Shown here: in pieces, positions 7,746-16,384 of the stretch
How positions within the stretch are numbered: the first letter of the stretch is position 1
Layout: every line of letters begins with the position of its first letter
Assembly (NCBI GenBank): GCA_902542975.1
Contig: CACBWM010000004.1
Location: 1-64,000, forward strand
Direction of reading: 5' to 3'
DNA from: an uncultured Pelagibacteraceae bacterium
GTDB lineage: Bacteria > Pseudomonadota > Alphaproteobacteria > Pelagibacterales > Pelagibacteraceae
DNA length: 64,000 nucleotides
The notes under the pieces: model-generated
What the model was told of the DNA's origin: nothing
The model's database searches: none
The model's input: only the letters and a program-made list of their open reading frames with translations
Position numbers and translations under genes: made by a program

Positions 7746-8831
7746 ATGATTGTTGGATCCGTATCTGAAGATAAGAATATTGAAAAGAGAGTTGCTATAA
7801 CTCCTGAAATAATAAAAAAATATAAATCAATTGGACTAGATGTTAATTTATGTAAAAATTATGCTTCTCACTTAGGTATAAAAGATGATGAATATATTTC
7901 TGAGGGAGCAAATATTTTAACCATAGAGGAAGTTCTTGAAAAATCAAATGTGATTGCTCAAATGGGTATTTTAAATGATGAAAATTTGAATAAACTCAAA
8001 CAAAATCAAAATTTAATTGGTGTAATAAACCCCTATTTAAACGAAGCTAAACTAAAAGAAATTACAAAAAAAAAAGTAAATTGTTTTGCACTTGAGCTTT
8101 TACCTAGGATAACAAGAGCACAGTCTATGGATATTTTGTCGTCGCAAGCAAACTTAGCGGGATATAAGGCTGTCTTAGATTCATTTTCTTATTTCCAAAA
8201 AGCTATTCCAATGATGATGACTGCTGCAGGTACGATTTCAGCTGCCAAAGTTCTTGTTGTAGGAGCTGGTGTTGCAGGTTTGCAGGCTATTGCAACTGCA
8301 AAAAGAATGGGAGCAATTGTGTTTGCCACAGATGTAAGAATGGCCTCTAAAGAACAAGTTGAGAGCTTAGGAGGCAAATTCTTAATTGTGGAAGGTTCAG
8401 AAAATTTAGAGACAGAAGGTGGTTATGCCAAAGAAACATCTGATGATTTTAAAAAAAAACAAGAAAATTTACTAAAGGAAACTTTGAAAAAGATTGATAT
8501 AGTGGTTTGTACAGCTTTAATACCTGGAAAAAAAGCTCCCATTATAATTAATAAAGATATGATAGAAGTAATGCAAAATGGTTCAGTAATTTATGATCTT
8601 GCAGCATCGCAAGGTGGTAATTCAGAATTAACAGTTGTTAATGAGATTATAGAAAATAATGGGGTAAAAATTATGGGAGAAGCAAATATTTTAAATAAAC
8701 TACCAATATCAGCTTCTAACCTTTATGCGAAAAATATGTTTAATTTTATAAATAATTTATTTGATAAAGAAAAAAAAATTTTTAATATTAATTTAGAAGA
8801 TGAAATAATTGAAAAAACTAAGGTTAAATAA
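7746..8831 (+). CDS. pntAA: NAD(P) transhydrogenase subunit alpha part 1 (domain I)
   Basis: NAD(H)-binding peripheral subunit of proton-translocating transhydrogenase, which reduces NADP+ with NADH using the proton-motive force. The 361-aa chain begins IVGSVSEDKNIEKRVAITPE and contains RITRAQSMDILSSQANLAGYKAV and the Rossmann motif VGAGVAGLQAIATAKRMGA followed by TDVR, all diagnostic of PntA/AlaDH domain I. The subunit is split, as in Rhodospirillum: membrane part PntAB is a separate gene overlapping by one base (TAATG). The operon continues with pntB. In a cell with little other NADPH supply this is a main NADPH source. Confidence 0.96.
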   Translation: MIVGSVSEDKNIEKRVAITPEIIKKYKSIGLDVNLCKNYASHLGIKDDEYISEGANILTIEEVLEKSNVIAQMGILNDENLNKLKQNQNLIGVINPYLNEAKLKEITKKKVNCFALELLPRITRAQSMDILSSQANLAGYKAVLDSFSYFQKAIPMMMTAAGTISAAKVLVVGAGVAGLQAIATAKRMGAIVFATDVRMASKEQVESLGGKFLIVEGSENLETEGGYAKETSDDFKKKQENLLKETLKKIDIVVCTALIPGKKAPIIINKDMIEVMQNGSVIYDLAASQGGNSELTVVNEIIENNGVKIMGEANILNKLPISASNLYAKNMFNFINNLFDKEKKIFNINLEDEIIEKTKVK

Positions 8832-9130
8832 TGGAAATTGATCCTTTTATATTTAGATTAAGCATATTTATTTTATCAATCTTTGTTGGCTATTATGTCG
8901 TTTGGAGTGTAACACCATCATTACATACACCTTTAATGTCAGTAACTAATGCCATTTCATCAGTGATAATAGTAGGGGCAATTATAGCAGCTTTAGCAGG
9001 CTCTTCTCAAAATTTTTTTGAAACTTCAAATATTTTTGGCTTTTTAGCAATATTATTAGCAGCAGTTAATATTTTTGGTGGATTTTTAGTAACGCAGCGG
9101 ATGTTGCAAATGTATAAAAAGAAGAAATAA
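8831..9130 (+). CDS. pntAB: NAD(P) transhydrogenase subunit alpha part 2 (membrane)
   Basis: 99-aa membrane subunit that, with PntB, forms the proton channel (domain II) of transhydrogenase. Three to four hydrophobic helices are visible (LSIFILSIFVGYYVVW, AISSVIIVGAIIAALAG, FGFLAILLAAVNIFGGFLV), with the family motif VTPSLHTPLMSVTNAISS and the ending QRMLQMYKKKK. It overlaps pntAA by one base and is two bases from pntB, so the three are one transcription and translation unit. Confidence 0.96.
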   Translation: MEIDPFIFRLSIFILSIFVGYYVVWSVTPSLHTPLMSVTNAISSVIIVGAIIAALAGSSQNFFETSNIFGFLAILLAAVNIFGGFLVTQRMLQMYKKKK

Positions 9131-9132
9131 AT

Positions 9133-10527
9133 ATGTCAGCAAATTTATCAGCTTTATTTTATTTAATTTCAGGCATCCTATTTATATTGGCTTTAAGAGG
9201 CCTCTCATCACCAGAAACATCAAGAAAAGGAAACTATTTTGGTATAGCTGGAATGGTTATTGCAATTATAGTAACCTTTTTATCTGTAGGAAATTTTGGA
9301 CCAGGATTTATTTACGTATTAGCTTTTCTATTAGTCGGCGGTTCGGTGGGAGCCTTTATTGCATTTAGGATACCAATGACCGCGATGCCTGAACTTGTAG
9401 CTGGTTTCCACAGTCTTGTTGGTCTTGCAGCTGTTTTTGTTGCAATTTCAGCTTTTTTAAAACCTGAAGCATTTAATTTAGGTTTGGTTGGCAATATAAA
9501 GTTAGCAAGTTTAATCGAGATGTCCTTAGGAGCTGCTATAGGTGCAATTACTTTTTCAGGTTCTATAATAGCTTTTTTGAAACTCAGAGGAATTATGTCT
9601 GGTGCGCCTATTACATTTAAAGGCCAACACCTCCTAAATTTAATTTTAGGTTTAGCTATAGTATTTCTAATATATTATTTATGCATTTCACAATCTTCAA
9701 ATATATTTTGGACAGTAGTGTTAATATCATTTTTGGTAGGAGTATTGATAATAATACCAATTGGTGGAGCAGATATGCCAGTGGTTATTTCTATGTTAAA
9801 TTCTTATTCAGGTTGGGCAGCAGCAGGAATTGGATTTACATTAGAAAATACAGCTCTTATAATTACCGGAGCACTTGTTGGCTCATCTGGAGCTATACTT
9901 TCTTATATAATGTGCAAAGGGATGAACAGATCATTTTTTAATGTAATTTTAGGAGGGTGGGGGGCAACAGATCAAACATCTAGTTCCAAAAGTAATGAAC
10001 AAAAGCCAGTTAAAAATGGAAATGCTGATGATGCGGCTTTTTTAATGAAGAACGCCTCTTCAGTTATTATTGTTCCTGGTTATGGAATGGCAGTAGCACA
10101 AGCACAACATGCTTTAAGAGAGATGGTAGACTCTTTAAAAAAAAATGGTGTAAAAGTATCATATGCTATCCATCCAGTTGCGGGAAGAATGCCAGGACAC
10201 ATGAATGTCTTATTAGCGGAAGCTAATGTCCCATATGATGAGGTATTTGAACTGGAGGAAATAAATAATGATTTTGCCAATTGTGATGTTGCTTATGTAA
10301 TTGGAGCTAACGATGTTACAAATCCGGTTGCAAAATCTGATCCACAAAGTCCAATCTATGGTATGCCAGTTTTAGATGTAGAGAAAAGCAAATCAGTTTT
10401 ATTTGTTAAGAGAAGCTTGTCTCCTGGATATGCTGGAATTGATAACGATCTATTTTATAGAGATAATACTTTGATGTTATTTGCAGATGCAAAAAAAATG
10501 ACAGAAGAAATTGTTAAGAGTTTATAA
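9133..10527 (+). CDS. pntB: NAD(P) transhydrogenase subunit beta
   Basis: 464-aa subunit with an N-terminal membrane half (about eight or nine helices, residues 1-270) and a C-terminal NADP(H)-binding domain III (about 290-464). The family motifs are clear: VAGFHSLVGLAAV in the membrane part, then GYGMAVAQAQHALREM, HPVAGRMPGHMNVLLAEA, IGANDVTNPVAKSDPQSPIYGMP and KRSLSPGYAGIDNDLFY. It completes the transhydrogenase with PntAA and PntAB. The stop is followed directly by the TTG of the transaldolase-type gene, with no intergenic base. Confidence 0.97.
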   Translation: MSANLSALFYLISGILFILALRGLSSPETSRKGNYFGIAGMVIAIIVTFLSVGNFGPGFIYVLAFLLVGGSVGAFIAFRIPMTAMPELVAGFHSLVGLAAVFVAISAFLKPEAFNLGLVGNIKLASLIEMSLGAAIGAITFSGSIIAFLKLRGIMSGAPITFKGQHLLNLILGLAIVFLIYYLCISQSSNIFWTVVLISFLVGVLIIIPIGGADMPVVISMLNSYSGWAAAGIGFTLENTALIITGALVGSSGAILSYIMCKGMNRSFFNVILGGWGATDQTSSSKSNEQKPVKNGNADDAAFLMKNASSVIIVPGYGMAVAQAQHALREMVDSLKKNGVKVSYAIHPVAGRMPGHMNVLLAEANVPYDEVFELEEINNDFANCDVAYVIGANDVTNPVAKSDPQSPIYGMPVLDVEKSKSVLFVKRSLSPGYAGIDNDLFYRDNTLMLFADAKKMTEEIVKSL

Positions 10528-11220
10528 TTGACTAAAATCTTCTGTGACATTGCTGATGAAAAGATAATTAAGAAATTTAATCAAAAAAAAATTGTTAAAG
10601 GATTTACAACAAATCCAAGTTTAATGAGAAAAGCTGGAGCTAAAAATTATACTGATTACTCAAAAAGAATTCTTAAAATTACAAATAAACCTGTATCATG
10701 TGAAGTTTTTGCGGACGACGCAAAAAATATGATTTCACAAGGATATAAAATCAGCAAATGGGGCAAAAATGTCTATGTAAAAGTACCAATAACAAATTCC
10801 AAAGGTTTATTCATGGGAAAAGTAATTAAAACTCTTAATAAAAATAAAGTTAAATTAAATATAACTGCTGTTTACACTTCAAAACAAACAAAAAAAATCT
10901 TAAAAATAATTGATAAGAAATCAAAAGTAATCATATCCATATTTGCAGGAAGAATGGCTGATTGTGGTAAAGATCCAATCCCACAGTTTAAAGAAAGTAT
11001 TAAAATTTCAAAAAAATTTAAAAATGTCCAAATTTTATGGGCAAGTACTAGAGAACCATACAATTATTTTCAGGCAAAAAAAATTGGATGTCATGTAATT
11101 ACAATCCCTCCAATTATTATCGAGAAAATCGAAAAATTTGGCAAAACTTTCCAAAATCTTACTATTGATACTGTTAAAGGTTTTCTTAAAGATACTAGGA
11201 AATCAAAATTTAAATTGTAG
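10528..11220 (+). CDS. Transaldolase / fructose-6-phosphate aldolase family protein
   Basis: Class I aldolase-fold enzyme of the small transaldolase (TalC/MipB/FSA) group, 230 aa. It would move a dihydroxyacetone unit between sugar phosphates in the pentose phosphate pathway or cleave fructose-6-phosphate. Visible signatures: FCDIADEKII start, GFTTNPSLM, the Schiff-base lysine in VYVKVPITNSKG (Lys85, the position of the catalytic lysine in FSA), NITAVYTSKQ, IFAGRMAD and ILWASTREP. The start is TTG directly after the pntB stop, so it is probably translated with it. A full-length transketolase lies in this window (20178-22130), and together they would complete the non-oxidative pentose pathway. 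Whether it is transaldolase or FSA is not settled by sequence. Confidence 0.85.
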   Translation: MTKIFCDIADEKIIKKFNQKKIVKGFTTNPSLMRKAGAKNYTDYSKRILKITNKPVSCEVFADDAKNMISQGYKISKWGKNVYVKVPITNSKGLFMGKVIKTLNKNKVKLNITAVYTSKQTKKILKIIDKKSKVIISIFAGRMADCGKDPIPQFKESIKISKKFKNVQILWASTREPYNYFQAKKIGCHVITIPPIIIEKIEKFGKTFQNLTIDTVKGFLKDTRKSKFKL

Positions 11221-11223
11221 AAT

Positions 11224-11300
11224 TGGTTGCGGGGGACGGATTTGAACCGCCGACCTCAAGGTTATGAGCCTTGCGAGCTACCAGGCTGCTCCACCCCGCG
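11224..11300 (-). tRNA. Initiator tRNA-Met (CAT)
   Basis: 77 bases on the minus strand with encoded CCA. The acceptor stem is CGCGGGG/CCCCGCA, giving the C1-A72 mismatch that marks bacterial initiator tRNA. D-arm GAGC/GCTC, anticodon stem CAAGG/CCTTG around loop CTCATAA (anticodon CAT), and T-arm GGCGG-TTCAAAT-CCGTC all fold. The anticodon stem has only two of the three G-C pairs typical of initiators: pair 29-41 is A-T. It lies between the convergent transaldolase-type gene and rpsU. Confidence 0.96.
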
Positions 11301-11304
11301 ATCT

Positions 11305-11511
11305 CTAAATTCTGTTTTTGAGCTTGTTAAGTTTTTTTACTCTTTTAATGTTTTCTTGAAGGATCCTCTTCTTTTTTTCTGATGGTTTTTCATAATTGTT
11401 CTTTAACTTGATAATTTTAAAGAATCCATCTCTCTGAAGTTTTTTTTTTAATACCCTCAGTGCTTGCTCAACATTATTATCTTTTACTTCTATTTTAATA
11501 ACAACCTCCAA
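11305..11511 (-). CDS. rpsU: 30S ribosomal protein S21
   Basis: Small basic protein of the 30S subunit that aids mRNA binding during initiation. Of 68 aa, the core VKDNNVEQALRVLKKKLQRDGFFK...YEKPSEKKKR is the S21 pattern. The frame opens with TTG at 11511, but a strong GGAGG lies just inside it, so the true start may be a little downstream; the next possible in-frame start is ATT at about 11499 (5 bases after GGAGG), giving an N-terminus IKIEVKDNN closer to family length. It sits 5 bases from the initiator tRNA gene and could be co-transcribed with it. Confidence 0.92.
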   Translation of the reverse strand: MEVVIKIEVKDNNVEQALRVLKKKLQRDGFFKIIKLKNNYEKPSEKKKRILQENIKRVKKLNKLKNRI

Positions 11512-11555
11512 AAAAGCGTGTAGTTAGCACTTTAAACAATATTTGTCTATATATT

Positions 11556-12137
11556 TCAATTTTCATTTTTATCAATTGTGCTTAATTTTTCTTTTATTTT
11601 TTTTTCTTTTGCTATTCTTCTCTCAGCTTTTTCTATTTCTTTTAATAAATCTTTTTGAGCAAACAAACCCATCGCAACTGGATCTTTGGCGTTTAAATTG
11701 TTGTAGTTCCAATAACTTTTATTTCTAATTGTAGTCACTGAATTTTTTGTGACACCAACAAGCCTCGCTACTTGAGAGTCTTTTAATACTGAGTGATTTT
11801 TTAATAACCATAAAGCTGAGTCTGGCTTATCTTGTCTTTTAGATAGTGGAATATATTTTTTTATTTTATTATCTGTACTTTTTATATTCACTTCCATATT
11901 TAAGATATTAAGTGGTCTGTTTTCATCCTTAGAGGAAAGCTCAATTTCTTGAGATGTCAGTTGACCTGAGATTATAGGATTATACCCAACTATACCTTTT
12001 GCAACTTCTCCATCTGCTATACCTTGTACTTCAACTTCATGAAGTTTACAAAATTGTGCGATTTGTTTAAATGTTAAAGTAGTATTTTCAACAAGCCATA
12101 CAGCTGTAGCCATTGGCATTAAGGGAGCTTTAGACAT
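11556..12137 (-). CDS. trcR: DUF1013 / TrcR cell-cycle transcriptional regulator family
   Basis: 193-aa protein of the alphaproteobacteria-specific DUF1013 family, named TrcR after the Caulobacter cell-cycle regulator. Visible: the near-invariant start [45 protein letters not shown], then YIPLSKRQDKPDSALWLLKNH and a second helix-turn-helix-like part DSQVARLVGVTKNSVTTIRN, DPVAMGLFAQKDLL, and a charged coiled C-terminus. The two helix-turn-helix-like segments suggest nucleic acid binding. Overlaps the L31 gene upstream by one base (stop/start TAATG type). Its targets in this organism are unknown. Confidence 0.9.
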   Translation of the reverse strand: MSKAPLMPMATAVWLVENTTLTFKQIAQFCKLHEVEVQGIADGEVAKGIVGYNPIISGQLTSQEIELSSKDENRPLNILNMEVNIKSTDNKIKKYIPLSKRQDKPDSALWLLKNHSVLKDSQVARLVGVTKNSVTTIRNKSYWNYNNLNAKDPVAMGLFAQKDLLKEIEKAERRIAKEKKIKEKLSTIDKNEN

Positions 12138-12367
12138 TAACTTTTATTCTCGGATCTAAAATTTTGAAATTTTTTATTAAATTTACTAATTCTTCCTTTG
12201 TCTAAGATTTTCTGTTTTCCACCTGTCCATGCAGAGTGAGATTTAGGATCAATTTCAAGTTTTAGTATATCATTTTCAGATCCCCAGGTAGACTTGGTTT
12301 CAAATTGTGTTCCATCTGTCATTTCGACTTTAATATTATGGTATTTTGGGTGGATATTTTTTTTCAT
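12137..12367 (-). CDS. rpmE: 50S ribosomal protein L31
   Basis: 76-aa large-subunit protein. [19 protein letters not shown] and the [25 protein letters not shown] segment are the L31 pattern. The cysteine residues of zinc-binding L31 are absent, so this is the zinc-free type. It overlaps trcR by one base, an arrangement that ties a ribosomal protein to the regulator; the two are followed by S21 and initiator tRNA on the same strand. The start ATG at 12367 has a family-like N-terminus. Confidence 0.95.
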   Translation of the reverse strand: MKKNIHPKYHNIKVEMTDGTQFETKSTWGSENDILKLEIDPKSHSAWTGGKQKILDKGRISKFNKKFQNFRSENKS

Positions 12368-12405
12368 TTTCTGCTGCGTTATAACAAAAGGAAATTTAAA
12401 AACAA

Positions 12406-13152
12406 TTAAAAGTTATTTAATTTTTTGAGCATTTTTTCATAAATATTAGGGTTTGCAGCTCTAAAATCTATATTATTAATTTCATACCCTTTGATATTAT
12501 TGACCAAACCTCCAGCCTCCTCAATTATTATTTTACCAGCAGCCACATCCCATAAATTAATTGCGTTGTGAAAATAACCATCAAATCTTCCACAAGCTAC
12601 GTAAGCTAAGTCTAAAGCCGCACAACCAGTGTTCCTAAGGTTTAGATTTGGATATATCGATTTTATTCCCTCGTTATTTGAAGCAAACAAACAATCATCA
12701 ATATTTATTTTTTTTGAAACTCTAATTCTATTTTTATTTATAAATGATCCATTATTTTTTTCAGCAAAAAAAAACTCGTTTTTAATAGCATCAAATATTA
12801 AACCACAATTTATTTCACCCTCAATTTGAAGTGCAATTGATATCGCAAAATGAGGAATACCATGTAAAAAATTTGTTGTACCATCAATTGGATCAATAAT
12901 CCAAAAAACATCTTTATTTTTATTTATTATTTTTCCAGTTTCTTCTGTAATAAATGAATAATTTTTTTTTGATTTTGTTAGTTCTTCAATTAAAATTTTC
13001 TCAACCCTTTTATCTGTTTTTGTAACAAAGTCATTAGGTCCTTTCTTTGAAACTTGTAAATTTTCAATTTCCCCAAAATCTCTTATGATAACTTTGGATG
13101 CTTTATCGCAAGCTTTTAGCATTAAATTGATGTTTGGAGAAATTGTTATCAT
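12406..13152 (-). CDS. suhB: Inositol monophosphatase family protein
   Basis: 248-aa metal-dependent phosphatase of the SuhB/IMPase family, acting on inositol-1-phosphate or related sugar phosphates; in enterobacteria SuhB also assists rRNA transcription. The metal-site motifs are present: FITEETG (Glu), [20 protein letters not shown] (Asp-x-x-Asp-Gly-Thr) and [17 protein letters not shown] near the C-terminus. One base separates it from the efp stop upstream, so both are one unit; the L31 gene follows 38 bases downstream. The physiological substrate cannot be deduced. Confidence 0.93.
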   Translation of the reverse strand: MITISPNINLMLKACDKASKVIIRDFGEIENLQVSKKGPNDFVTKTDKRVEKILIEELTKSKKNYSFITEETGKIINKNKDVFWIIDPIDGTTNFLHGIPHFAISIALQIEGEINCGLIFDAIKNEFFFAEKNNGSFINKNRIRVSKKINIDDCLFASNNEGIKSIYPNLNLRNTGCAALDLAYVACGRFDGYFHNAINLWDVAAGKIIIEEAGGLVNNIKGYEINNIDFRAANPNIYEKMLKKLNNF

Positions 13153-13153
13153 T

Positions 13154-13714
13154 TTAAGCTTTTCTCACATACTCAAAATTTCTTGTATCAACAATAATTT
13201 CATCATCTGCCTCTATAAATGGAGGGACTTGAATATTGATGCCATTATATAATTTAGCCGGTTTATATGAAGAGGAAACTGTTTGACCCTTTATTACAGA
13301 ATCTGTCGTTTCTACTTTACATTGAACTTGATTTGGAAGGTCAACCGAGATTGGAATATCATTGTAAAAACTTATTGAAACTTCTAGGTTTTCTACTAGC
13401 AATTTAGACTTTTCCCCTATGGTCTCTCCTTTAATCTCGATTTGATCAAATGAAACTGGATTAATAAAAAAAAAATTGATTCCCTCTTTGTATAAATAAT
13501 TAAACTTTATCTCTTCGATTGATGCTTTTTCGATGTTTTCACTTGATCTAAATCTCTCATTTAGCTTTGTATTTTTACTTACACTTTTCATCTCAACTTG
13601 AGCAAAGGCTCCTCCTTTGCCAGGTTTTACATGCTGTGTTTTTAAAACTTGCCATAAATCATTTTTATACTCAATTAGCATTCCGACTCTTATATCACTA
13701 GCTATAATTTTCAT
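13154..13714 (-). CDS. efp: Translation elongation factor P
   Basis: 186-aa, three beta-barrel-domain factor that relieves ribosome stalling at polyproline. MKIIASDIRVGMLIEYKNDLWQV, the loop HVKPGKGGAF with the modifiable lysine (Lys33), and the C-terminal signature region with NGINIQVPPFIEADDEIIVDTR are typical. The modification genes (epmA/epmB) are not in this window. The gene leads the efp-suhB pair and is divergent from the prenyltransferase gene with only 59 bases between them, which must hold both promoters; I could not choose a clear one. Confidence 0.97.
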   Translation of the reverse strand: MKIIASDIRVGMLIEYKNDLWQVLKTQHVKPGKGGAFAQVEMKSVSKNTKLNERFRSSENIEKASIEEIKFNYLYKEGINFFFINPVSFDQIEIKGETIGEKSKLLVENLEVSISFYNDIPISVDLPNQVQCKVETTDSVIKGQTVSSSYKPAKLYNGINIQVPPFIEADDEIIVDTRNFEYVRKA

Positions 13715-13773
13715 TTTTTGCTTTATTTTTAACTTTAATTAATACAAAGTGTATATCATATTAATAGTACTTA

Positions 13774-14715
13774 ATGCCTATGATTTTTAAAAATCCTATT
13801 TTTTTAATGTGTAGAGTAGATCATTGGTTTAAAAATATATTTGTAATTCCTGGGATAATTATCGCCCTTTTTTTTACTAAAAAAGTACTAATACCTCTTG
13901 ATTATTTATTCATTGTAATTAATATTTTGAGCATATGTCTTATAGCTTCAGCAAATTATTTAATAAATGAGCACTTAGATTCTACTTTTGACAAATTTCA
14001 CCCAATTAAAAAAAATAGACCTTCTGTTAAATCACCAATAAGACTTTCAACCGTAATTATAGTTTATTCAATTTTAATAATCACAAGTTTAATTATCTCA
14101 ATAAATTCAAATACAAATTTTATTATTTCATTAGTTATTTTTGCAATTTTGGGAGTGTTCTATAATGTAAGACCAGTAAGATTTAAAGATAGACCATATC
14201 TAGATATTTTATCAGAGTCATTAAATAATCCAGTTAGATTAATTTTAGGATGGACTATAATTGAGCCAATTTATCTACCTCCTGTAAGTATTATATTATG
14301 CTTTTGGATGGGAGGTGCTTTTTTGATGACCATAAAGCGTTTTGCGGAACTACGATATGTAAAAAGAAAAACATTAATAAAATATAGAATAACATTTAAA
14401 TATTACACAGAAAACAAGCTATTGCTGAAAAGTTTTTTTTATTCTTTGATGGCATGTTTTTTTCTAGGCATTTTTTTGATAAAATATAGAATTGAATATC
14501 TTTTATTATTTCCATTAATTTCTTTACTATTTACCTATTATCTTCATTTGGGACTGAAAAAATCATCTATAACTCAAACACCAGAAAAATTATTTAAAAA
14601 TATAAAGTTAGTTATTTTAACAATTTTTATATTTTTAGCATTTATTTTTTTAACTGTAACTGAACTAAAGATATTAAATATTTTAGTTGACCCAATCAAT
14701 TATGAGTTATTCTAA
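13774..14715 (+). CDS. UbiA-family prenyltransferase, DPPR-synthase-like
   Basis: 313-aa polytopic membrane protein of the UbiA superfamily, eight or nine hydrophobic segments. The first aspartate-rich region is NYLINEHLDSTFDKFHPIKKNRP, whose D-x-x-x-D-x-x-HP-KK-RP form resembles 5-phosphoribosyl-1-diphosphate:decaprenyl-phosphate phosphoribosyltransferase more than quinone enzymes. A second segment, FYNVRPVRFKDRPYLDILSES, supplies the other acidic site. It would attach a phosphoribose to a polyprenyl phosphate, making a lipid-linked pentose. The start is ATG 13774; an ATG two codons on is also possible. The 3' end overlaps the following large membrane protein, arguing for a joint role. Assignment within the superfamily is moderate. 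Confidence 0.8.
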   Translation: MPMIFKNPIFLMCRVDHWFKNIFVIPGIIIALFFTKKVLIPLDYLFIVINILSICLIASANYLINEHLDSTFDKFHPIKKNRPSVKSPIRLSTVIIVYSILIITSLIISINSNTNFIISLVIFAILGVFYNVRPVRFKDRPYLDILSESLNNPVRLILGWTIIEPIYLPPVSIILCFWMGGAFLMTIKRFAELRYVKRKTLIKYRITFKYYTENKLLLKSFFYSLMACFFLGIFLIKYRIEYLLLFPLISLLFTYYLHLGLKKSSITQTPEKLFKNIKLVILTIFIFLAFIFLTVTELKILNILVDPINYELF

Positions 14716-16384
14716 ACCTTACTCTAAAAGTTTTATTATTCTATTATTTATTTTAATTATACATTTGCCTTTATTATTATATGGAGATTTCCAACAAGAT
14801 GATTTTTATATTTTTAACTTAAGTAACTTTAGTTTTAGAGATTCATTTTCAGAAGTAATTTTGCAATTTTCAAATAGACCATTTGCCGCTATTTTTTTTT
14901 CATTTATTACTAGATTTTTTTTTTCCTATGAATTCTCTTATATTTTAAATATAGCTCTTATTCTTCTATCTTGTAATTTTATAATTATATCATTTGAAAA
15001 ATATTTTATTAAAATTTTTTTTAAAGAAATTTTTATAATATTTTGTTTAATACCTGTTTTTTCTTATTCGGTTATTTTTTCGACAGGAATGCAAATTACT
15101 GGAAATTTATCAATATTTATTTGGTCTATATCAATTTTTTATCTAAATAGATTTCTCAAAGAAAATAGTTTACGTCATTTAATTTATTCAAACTCATATT
15201 TAACGTTAATGTTTTTGACATACGAAAGCGCTTTTCCATTATTAATTATCAATTTAACGATGCCATTTTTACAAAACAACACAAAGGCATTTAAACATGT
15301 ATTGATTACAGTTATTACTGTTTTGATAATTTCATTTATCTTTCAAAAAATTATATTACCAGAAATGTTTAATGCAGATATATCAAGATTAAGAATAGAA
15401 AACTTTCAAATCAGATCTTTCTTACTTTTTTTTTCAGGTAATATAATCCTTTTCTTAAATATTTTTTATTTGCTCTTTGCAAATTTTTTTTCAAGTTTAA
15501 AAATAATATTTGGTACTTTATTTTTAATATTTCAATATTTTACTTGTTTAATACTATTTATTTTTATTTGTTATAAATCTTATCAAGAAAAATCCAATGT
15601 AATAAAAAAACATAGAGAGAAAAATTTTATTTTATTAATTATGTCACTATTCTTCATTTTTTTGTTAATTTTTATGCATACTATATCTAAAAGTGCCATG
15701 AACCTTTATGGCATTAATAACAGAGCGCTTGTATCTTTATCATTTTTTGTTCCTTTATTTTTAATTATTTTATTTAATTATTTGCCGAAAAAATATTTAA
15801 TTTATCTTTTCTTTTGTTTTTTTATTGTAATTACAAATTATTTACCAATTCAATATAATAATATTATTTATATAAAAGAAAGAAATTTATCTTTTAAAAA
15901 CTTGATTTCTGAATCAAAAAAAAATTTAACTCATTCAATATTCTTAATTCATTACGATAATTTTGATGCCAATGATTTATTTAAATATACTACTTACTCC
16001 GATGATAATTTTGATTTTCAAAATATGATTAATTTCAAAGAGACTGTTTATAAAAATAAAAATAATATTATTGGAGTAAATTTTACGAATGCAATGTATT
16101 GTAATAAAGTATTCTGGAAACAACACTTTGAAGACCGATTTTATAAAAATTATGACAAAAAAATATTTTTTTCCCAAAATATAAAAAATAGAGTTATATT
16201 CAATAAATTTGAAAATTATAATAATTTTAACAGCTTTATTAAAAATAAAATTTCCTGCAAAAGTAAGAATAAATATAAAGACTTTTTAAATAAAAAATTT
16301 AACAAATCATCAAATAAAGATTTTATAAATGACAGTAAATTTGTAATGAAGATTTTAGATTTTTATATGAATTTGTCTAAATAA
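14702..16384 (+). CDS. Large polytopic membrane protein, possible GT-C glycosyltransferase
   Basis: About 560 aa. I see ten or more membrane segments in the first 400 residues and a soluble, lysine/asparagine-rich C-terminal part. Just after the first helix comes GDFQQDDFYIF, and then SNRPFAAI: an acidic pair in the first external loop and an arginine-proline in the second are features of GT-C enzymes that use polyprenyl-phosphate sugars. No family is recognised with certainty. I use ATG 14702, which overlaps the UbiA-like gene by 14 bases; a TTG at 14687 is an alternative. The C-terminus overlaps the convergent thiE end by 22 bases. Together with the upstream gene it suggests addition of a lipid-linked sugar to an envelope component. 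Composition is extremely T-rich, even for this genome. Confidence 0.7.
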   Translation: MSYSKPYSKSFIILLFILIIHLPLLLYGDFQQDDFYIFNLSNFSFRDSFSEVILQFSNRPFAAIFFSFITRFFFSYEFSYILNIALILLSCNFIIISFEKYFIKIFFKEIFIIFCLIPVFSYSVIFSTGMQITGNLSIFIWSISIFYLNRFLKENSLRHLIYSNSYLTLMFLTYESAFPLLIINLTMPFLQNNTKAFKHVLITVITVLIISFIFQKIILPEMFNADISRLRIENFQIRSFLLFFSGNIILFLNIFYLLFANFFSSLKIIFGTLFLIFQYFTCLILFIFICYKSYQEKSNVIKKHREKNFILLIMSLFFIFLLIFMHTISKSAMNLYGINNRALVSLSFFVPLFLIILFNYLPKKYLIYLFFCFFIVITNYLPIQYNNIIYIKERNLSFKNLISESKKNLTHSIFLIHYDNFDANDLFKYTTYSDDNFDFQNMINFKETVYKNKNNIIGVNFTNAMYCNKVFWKQHFEDRFYKNYDKKIFFSQNIKNRVIFNKFENYNNFNSFIKNKISCKSKNKYKDFLNKKFNKSSNKDFINDSKFVMKILDFYMNLSK

